This document shows positions 7,890-12,641 of a stretch of DNA of 12,641 nt, in pieces. The position numbers were made by a program, and so were the translations under genes. The DNA comes from an uncultured Collinsella sp. (GTDB lineage Bacteria > Actinomycetota > Coriobacteriia > Coriobacteriales > Coriobacteriaceae): the NCBI GenBank assembly GCA_902474645.1, contig CABRWN010000045.1, positions 1-12,641 of the forward strand. The letters are read 5' to 3'. Every line of letters begins with the position of its first letter. Position 1 is the stretch's first letter. The notes under the pieces are model-generated. The model saw nothing but the letters and a program-made list of their open reading frames with translations, was not told the origin of the DNA and did not search any database.

Positions 7890-7961
7890 GCCCCGGACGC
7901 ACCTTTCCCTCGTGCTCACGCGCTTCGCGAGGGTCGCCCGAGGGAAAGGTGCGTCCGGGGC
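7890..7961. repeat. Perfect 23-bp inverted repeat downstream of the hydratase
   Basis: The arms at 7890-7912 (starting GCCCCGGACGCACC) and 7939-7961 (ending GGTGCGTCCGGGGC) are exact complements over 23 bases. The 26-base centre contains CGCG-CTT-CGCG. It starts 12 bases after the hydratase stop but has no T-run on either side, so it is not a standard intrinsic terminator, although a stem this long may still end transcription or block 3' decay. Confidence 0.75.
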
Positions 7962-8016
7962 TACCGCGACGTTCTCGTTGGGTCTTGGGGGACGCTAATA
8001 AATAGACTTGCTTGAT

Positions 8017-8047
8017 GCCGCCTCTGTTATCGGGGCGGCTTCTTTTT
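8017..8047 (+). terminator. Intrinsic terminator in repeat copy A
   Basis: GCCGCC (8017-8022) pairs with GGCGGC (8034-8039), extended inward by a T-G and a C-G pair, and is followed by TTCTTTTT. Its counterpart in copy B has ACCGCC/GGCGGT, a paired change that keeps the stem. It could serve the hydratase transcript, although it lies about 140 bases past the stop. Confidence 0.7.
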
Positions 8048-8053
8048 GTCGAA

Positions 8054-8090
8054 AACCACCACAAAGGTGACAGGCACCTTTGTGGTGGTT
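8054..8090. repeat. Complete REP-like palindrome A1
   Basis: AACCACCACAAAGGTG (8054-8069) and CACCTTTGTGGTGGTT (8075-8090) are perfect 16-bp complements around ACAGG. The same left arm recurs at 8254-8269 without its partner, and variants occur at 9382-9416 and 9684-9697. Confidence 0.8.
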
Positions 8091-8091
8091 C

Positions 8092-8159
8092 CGTTTGTCT
8101 CGATCTGTAACTTCTGGGCCCCTATTTGACGAGCGGCTGGTTACAGATTGAGACAAACG
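8092..8159 (+). repeat. Stem-loop unit H1
   Basis: A 20-bp stem (8092-8111 with 8140-8159) whose left arm contains TCTCGATCTGTAAC and right arm GTTACAGATTGAGA. The only deviation from perfect pairing is a G-T wobble as read on the plus strand. The loop is 28 bases. Confidence 0.75.
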
Positions 8160-8176
8160 ATCGCCGCCGATCATTT

Positions 8177-8235
8177 CATCTCAATCTGTAACATCTAGGA
8201 TCGAAAAGGGCCGCTAGATGTTACAGATCGAGACG
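8177..8235 (-). repeat. Stem-loop unit H2, opposite orientation
   Basis: Arms at 8177-8198 and 8214-8235 pair at 20 of 22 positions. The two A-C mismatches on the plus strand become T-G wobbles on the minus strand, and the canonical TCTCGATCTGTAACATCT arm reads on the minus strand. It is therefore oriented head-to-tail opposite to H1, as in bacterial interspersed mosaic elements. Confidence 0.7.
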
Positions 8236-8285
8236 GTGGAACATCGGAGCCGAAACCACCACAAAGGTGCCTGCCCGGCGGGTCC

Positions 8286-8933
8286 TTATTTCGATGGGGT
8301 CCAGGTTATTTCATCGTCAAATAGCCAAGTGCGTGCCGAGCCACTGTTGCGCGCTGTCTGCGGATCGGGCTCGCAGGTTTGTTCGTAGGCATCCTCGGTA
8401 CACCGATCCATAAAATCGACGACTGCCGTCTGGTCGCCCTCCATGACGTAGATTACGTTGCCATCCGAGATATAGACCCCCGGTCCTTCATTGTCCACGT
8501 AGCCGGGGTCGTATGAGACGTTGCACAATCTGCTCCCGTTTGCCGCATCGAGCTCAAGGGTCGAATAATACCCGCCAACCATTTGGCCATTCTTGGCTCG
8601 ATATATTGCGGCGCCGTACCACCGCTTAAACGTCTTGCCTTTGAGTAAACTGGTTGCCTTGCCGATAAGCTGCTCATCTTTGGTGTAGCGCCTGGCCCCA
8701 AGTTCGATACGGGGATAGTTGCTGACCCCAAGCGCTGCGGGCGTACCGTCAAAATCGACGGTGATCGAATCGGGCTTGACGATATCGATGAGGACCTCGA
8801 TGGGATAGCTTACGGTCTCAACCGCCGCCTGTGTCGCAGAGGCGGGGAGAAATGCGAGATAGATAATTCCTACGCCGACTGCGGTAATCGCAAACGCTAA
8901 GACGAGCAGGCCGATATAGGTGGAGCGTTTCAC
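8286..8933 (-). CDS. Unrecognised membrane-anchored extracytoplasmic protein
   Basis: I do not recognise this 215-residue protein. It begins MKRSTYIG followed by one hydrophobic segment (about residues 5-27, GLLVLAFAITAVGVGIIYLA), so it is either anchored by a single N-terminal helix or cleaved near LPASATQAA. The remaining roughly 180 residues look soluble and exported, with GKTFKRWYGAAIYRAKNG, GGYYSTLELDAANGSRL and three Cys in the C-terminal half (LCNV, DRCTED, QTCEPD) that could form a disulfide. I chose GTG 8933 because GAGG lies 8 bases upstream; an in-frame ATG at 8960 lacks a ribosome binding site. Codon use looks less GC-biased than in the flanking chaperone genes. It is a single gene lying between two copies of a composite repeat, and its stop is only 17 bases from a truncated palindrome, which suggests an accessory or mobile origin. 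Confidence 0.7.
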   Translation of the reverse strand: MKRSTYIGLLVLAFAITAVGVGIIYLAFLPASATQAAVETVSYPIEVLIDIVKPDSITVDFDGTPAALGVSNYPRIELGARRYTKDEQLIGKATSLLKGKTFKRWYGAAIYRAKNGQMVGGYYSTLELDAANGSRLCNVSYDPGYVDNEGPGVYISDGNVIYVMEGDQTAVVDFMDRCTEDAYEQTCEPDPQTARNSGSARTWLFDDEITWTPSK

Positions 8934-9023
8934 GGCGGGTACCTCGCAAACAGTATGCATTCATTAAGATAAGTGATACCAGCTTACGACAATATTCAAA
9001 AGAAAGCGATCGATCGAAATGAC

Positions 9024-9102
9024 GGGGCGAAAAGGTCCTATTGGGCTTCGATTTGACCTCTAATAGGAATATTTGCCCCACTCATTCTGGGCGAGAGGTC
9101 AA
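9024..9102. other. Interlocking inverted repeats (pseudoknot-capable)
   Basis: GGGGC (9024-9028) plus TCCTATT (9036-9042) pair with AATAGGA (9062-9068) plus GCCCC (9075-9079). The loop of this hairpin contains TTGACCTCT (9053-9061), which is perfectly complementary to AGAGGTCAA (9094-9102) outside it. The second pairing abuts the first stem exactly. Either an H-type pseudoknot or two alternative hairpins is possible. It lies about 90 bases upstream of the minus-strand gene start, in its promoter region or leader. Confidence 0.5.
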
Positions 9103-9135
9103 TAATCGAGTCCACGAGTTTTGAGCGATACTCTT

Positions 9136-9173
9136 CTCACTAAACTCACTATTTTCACTATAAGCACTATAAG
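9136..9173. repeat. Short degenerate tandem repeat
   Basis: Two exact adjacent copies of CACTATAAG (9156-9164, 9165-9173) follow two degenerate copies (CTCACTAAA, CTCACTATTT). The period is 9 to 10 bases. No convincing gene is present in 8961-9721; the only short frames here would start at TTG or be built from repeats. Confidence 0.6.
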
Positions 9174-9346
9174 TACGATAGGGAGGACGACGAGAACAAT
9201 GTGGCGTGCGATAGCTAAGCCGTTTAAGCCGGACTCTGACCTTGAATCTCTGCCTCTATCCGTGCGAACGGGCTATTGTCGGTTCTCGATTCCATCACTG
9301 CGTTCTCGTTGGGTCTGGGGATCGCCAAACGTAGACTGGGCTTGAT

Positions 9347-9376
9347 ACCGCCTCTTTTTATTGGGGCGGTTTCTTT
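9347..9376 (+). terminator. Terminator-like hairpin in repeat copy B
   Basis: ACCGCC (9347-9352) pairs with GGCGGT (9365-9370), followed by TTCTTT. No plus-strand gene clearly feeds it, so it probably travels as part of the repeat. Confidence 0.55.
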
Positions 9377-9381
9377 GTTGG

Positions 9382-9416
9382 ACCACCACGAAGGTGCCTG
9401 CCCCCTTTGTGGTGGT
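9382..9416. repeat. REP-like palindrome B1
   Basis: ACCACCACGAAGG (9382-9394) pairs with CCTTTGTGGTGGT (9404-9416), with a single G-T wobble, around a 9-base loop. It is the same family as 8054-8090. Confidence 0.75.
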
Positions 9417-9426
9417 TCTTGGTTTG

Positions 9427-9481
9427 TCTCGATCTGTAACATCTTGGCCGCTAAAAGTGGGCTTGGTGTTACAGATTTAGA
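9427..9481 (+). repeat. Stem-loop unit H3
   Basis: The left arm TCTCGATCTGTAACA (9427-9441) pairs with TGTTACAGATTTAGA (9467-9481) except for one C-T mismatch, with one wobble. It is the extra unit of copy B. Confidence 0.65.
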
Positions 9482-9502
9482 TTTTCGATTCAGGTGTCTT
9501 CT

Positions 9503-9567
9503 GTTCGTCTCGATTTGTAACAGATAGAGCTCTATTTGCCGAGTAGATGTTACAGATTGAGACGAAC
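9503..9567 (+). repeat. Stem-loop unit H4
   Basis: GTTCGTCTCGATTTGTAAC (9503-9521) pairs over all 19 positions with GTTACAGATTGAGACGAAC (9549-9567), using two wobbles. Compared with H1, the pair T-A has become C-G in the outer stem (GTTTGTC/GACAAAC against GTTCGTC/GACGAAC). Confidence 0.75.
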
Positions 9568-9586
9568 GGGCGCCGCTGGTCATTTC

Positions 9587-9643
9587 ATCTTGATTTGTAA
9601 CATCTGGAGCCATAAACAGTCGCTAGATGTTACAGATTTAGAT
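9587..9643 (-). repeat. Stem-loop unit H5, opposite orientation
   Basis: TGTAACATCT (9596-9605) pairs with AGATGTTACA (9625-9634) and the stem extends outward to 9587/9643 with wobbles and one mismatch. It corresponds to H2 of copy A and shares the preceding TCATTTCATCT. Confidence 0.65.
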
Positions 9644-9721
9644 AGTAAGGGGATGAGGCCGCAGCGGGTGAGCGCGCCTGTCCCCTTTGTGGTGATTTTC
9701 CATGTCATGAGAGCACTCAGA

Positions 9722-9757
9722 AAATCTTATATATAGAGACTTAGATTTGTGTATAAG
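9722..9757 (+). promoter_or_regulatory. HspR-type operator and promoter of clpB
   Basis: AAATCT (9722-9727) and AGATTT (9743-9748) have the same 15-base spacing as upstream of dnaK. The left 11 bases (AAATCTTATAT) and right 11 (GACTTAGATTT) are identical to the dnaK copy; of the central five, one matches. GTATAA/TATAAG at 9751-9757 is the likely -10. The rest of the leader (to 9837) differs from that of dnaK. Confidence 0.7.
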
Positions 9758-9798
9758 ATCGCGCAAAGCTGGCAACAATACTTCTCGAACAACGTGAA

Positions 9799-9816
9799 GC
9801 CGCCCCGTAGGGCGGC
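9799..9816 (+). promoter_or_regulatory. GC-rich hairpin in the clpB leader
   Basis: GCCGCCC (9799-9805) and GGGCGGC (9810-9816) form a perfect 7-bp stem with the loop CGTA, ending about 7 bases before the AGAGAGG ribosome binding site (9824-9830). There is no T-run. Confidence 0.55.
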
Positions 9817-9837
9817 CGCCCCAAGAGAGGTGATTCC

Positions 9838-12465
<2,628 letters not shown>

Positions 12466-12506
12466 ATTTTGGGGCCGGCTTTAACCGCCCCTCATCGCAA
12501 AACGCC

Positions 12507-12543
12507 AAGGGCGGCGGATCCAATCGGGTCCGTCGCCCTTTTT
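12507..12543 (+). terminator. Intrinsic terminator of clpB
   Basis: AAGGGCGGCGGA (12507-12518) pairs with TCCGTCGCCCTT (12529-12540), 12 pairs with one wobble, around a 10-base loop. The run of five T (12539-12543) includes the last two stem bases. It lies about 40 bases after the clpB stop. Confidence 0.88.
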
Positions 12544-12595
12544 CGTGCGACAATCGATGGTGTTGAACGTGAACACATGGCAAGGAGCTATGCAG

Positions 12596-12641
12596 ATGAA
12601 AGACGAGAACAAGGCTAACGCACCGGCGGCTGAGACAGCGC
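12596..12641 (+). CDS. Start of an unidentified gene, cut by the window edge
   Basis: AAGGAG (12582-12587) lies 8 bases before ATG 12596, which opens a frame MKDENKANAPAAETA that stays open to the window end. An in-frame ATG at 12590 is too close to the ribosome binding site. The visible part is polar and Ala-rich, as in many N-terminal extensions, and does not allow identification. Confidence 0.55.
   Translation, partial: MKDENKANAPAAETA

Larger units (their letters stand above)
7970..8269. repeat. Composite repeat, copy A
   Basis: A mosaic of a shared 16-base leader (CGTTCTCGTTGGGTCT, 7970-7985), a terminator hairpin (8017-8047), a complete 16-bp palindrome (8054-8090), two long hairpins of opposite orientation (8092-8159, 8177-8235) and the left half only of a second palindrome (8254-8269). 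Copy B at 9301-9697 has the same parts in the same order plus one extra hairpin. There is no gene in 7879-8285. Confidence 0.75.
9301..9697. repeat. Composite repeat, copy B
   Basis: Same order of parts as copy A: the leader CGTTCTCGTTGGGTCT (9301-9316, identical), terminator (9347-9376), palindrome (9382-9416), then three hairpins (9427-9481, 9503-9567, 9587-9643) instead of two, and finally the right half only of a palindrome (CCTTTGTGGTGA, from 9684). The last two hairpins align with H1-H2 of copy A, including the shared linker TCATTTCATCT; the first is an extra unit. Confidence 0.75.

Noticed and set aside
9121..9613. Short frames at 9121-9345 (+), 9276-9527 (+) and 9224-9613 (-)
   Set aside because: They start at TTG or inside repeats and are translated from the tandem repeat and hairpin units (recurring LQIETN-like segments come from the TGTAAC hairpins). 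A decayed gene cannot be excluded for 9190-9300, but nothing supports it.
7970..9697. CRISPR array
   Set aside because: Repeats are hairpin units of variable length and alternating orientation without regular unique spacers, and there are no cas genes.

Overview
The window reads as chromosome of a high-GC anaerobic actinobacterium, most likely class Coriobacteriia and Collinsella-like. The support is the gene order dnaK-grpE-dnaJ-hspR (the actinobacterial arrangement, with a MerR-type HspR and no CIRCE element that I could see), strong GC bias at third codon positions, a small clostridial-type 2[4Fe-4S] ferredoxin, and intergenic regions full of palindromic repeats. The genus is an inference from sequence style and was not checked against a database.

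Layout. 1-142: part of a repeat element and a bidirectional terminator. 182-367 (-): ferredoxin, with its own promoter and a leader hairpin. 434-900: a long gap with nested inverted repeats, then the dnaK control region. 901-5200 (+): the heat-shock operon dnaK, grpE, dnaJ, hspR, with a strong hairpin between grpE and dnaJ. 5200-5577: a hairpin-rich gap with a multibranched structured element. 5578-7878 (+): an aconitase-superfamily hydratase. 7890-8285: a 23-bp inverted repeat and composite repeat copy A. 8286-8933 (-): an unrecognised membrane-anchored protein. 8934-9721: a pseudoknot-capable inverted repeat, a short tandem repeat and composite repeat copy B. 9722-12465 (+): the clpB control region and clpB, followed by a terminator. 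12596 to the end (+): the start of one more gene.

The genes form a protein-quality-control island. DnaK, GrpE and DnaJ make a folding machine that feeds aggregates to the ClpB disaggregase, and HspR is the expected repressor. A 27-bp dyad lies upstream of both dnaK and clpB, identical at 23 positions and with the same 7-N7-7 geometry as the known HspR operator HAIR. This predicts that both loci are one HspR regulon.

The least explained content is non-coding. Two related mosaic repeat arrays bracket the unknown gene; their stems differ by paired, compensating substitutions and their units alternate in orientation. A separate multibranched element after hspR has a likely partial copy at the left edge of the window. 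These are the best candidates for something not yet described.
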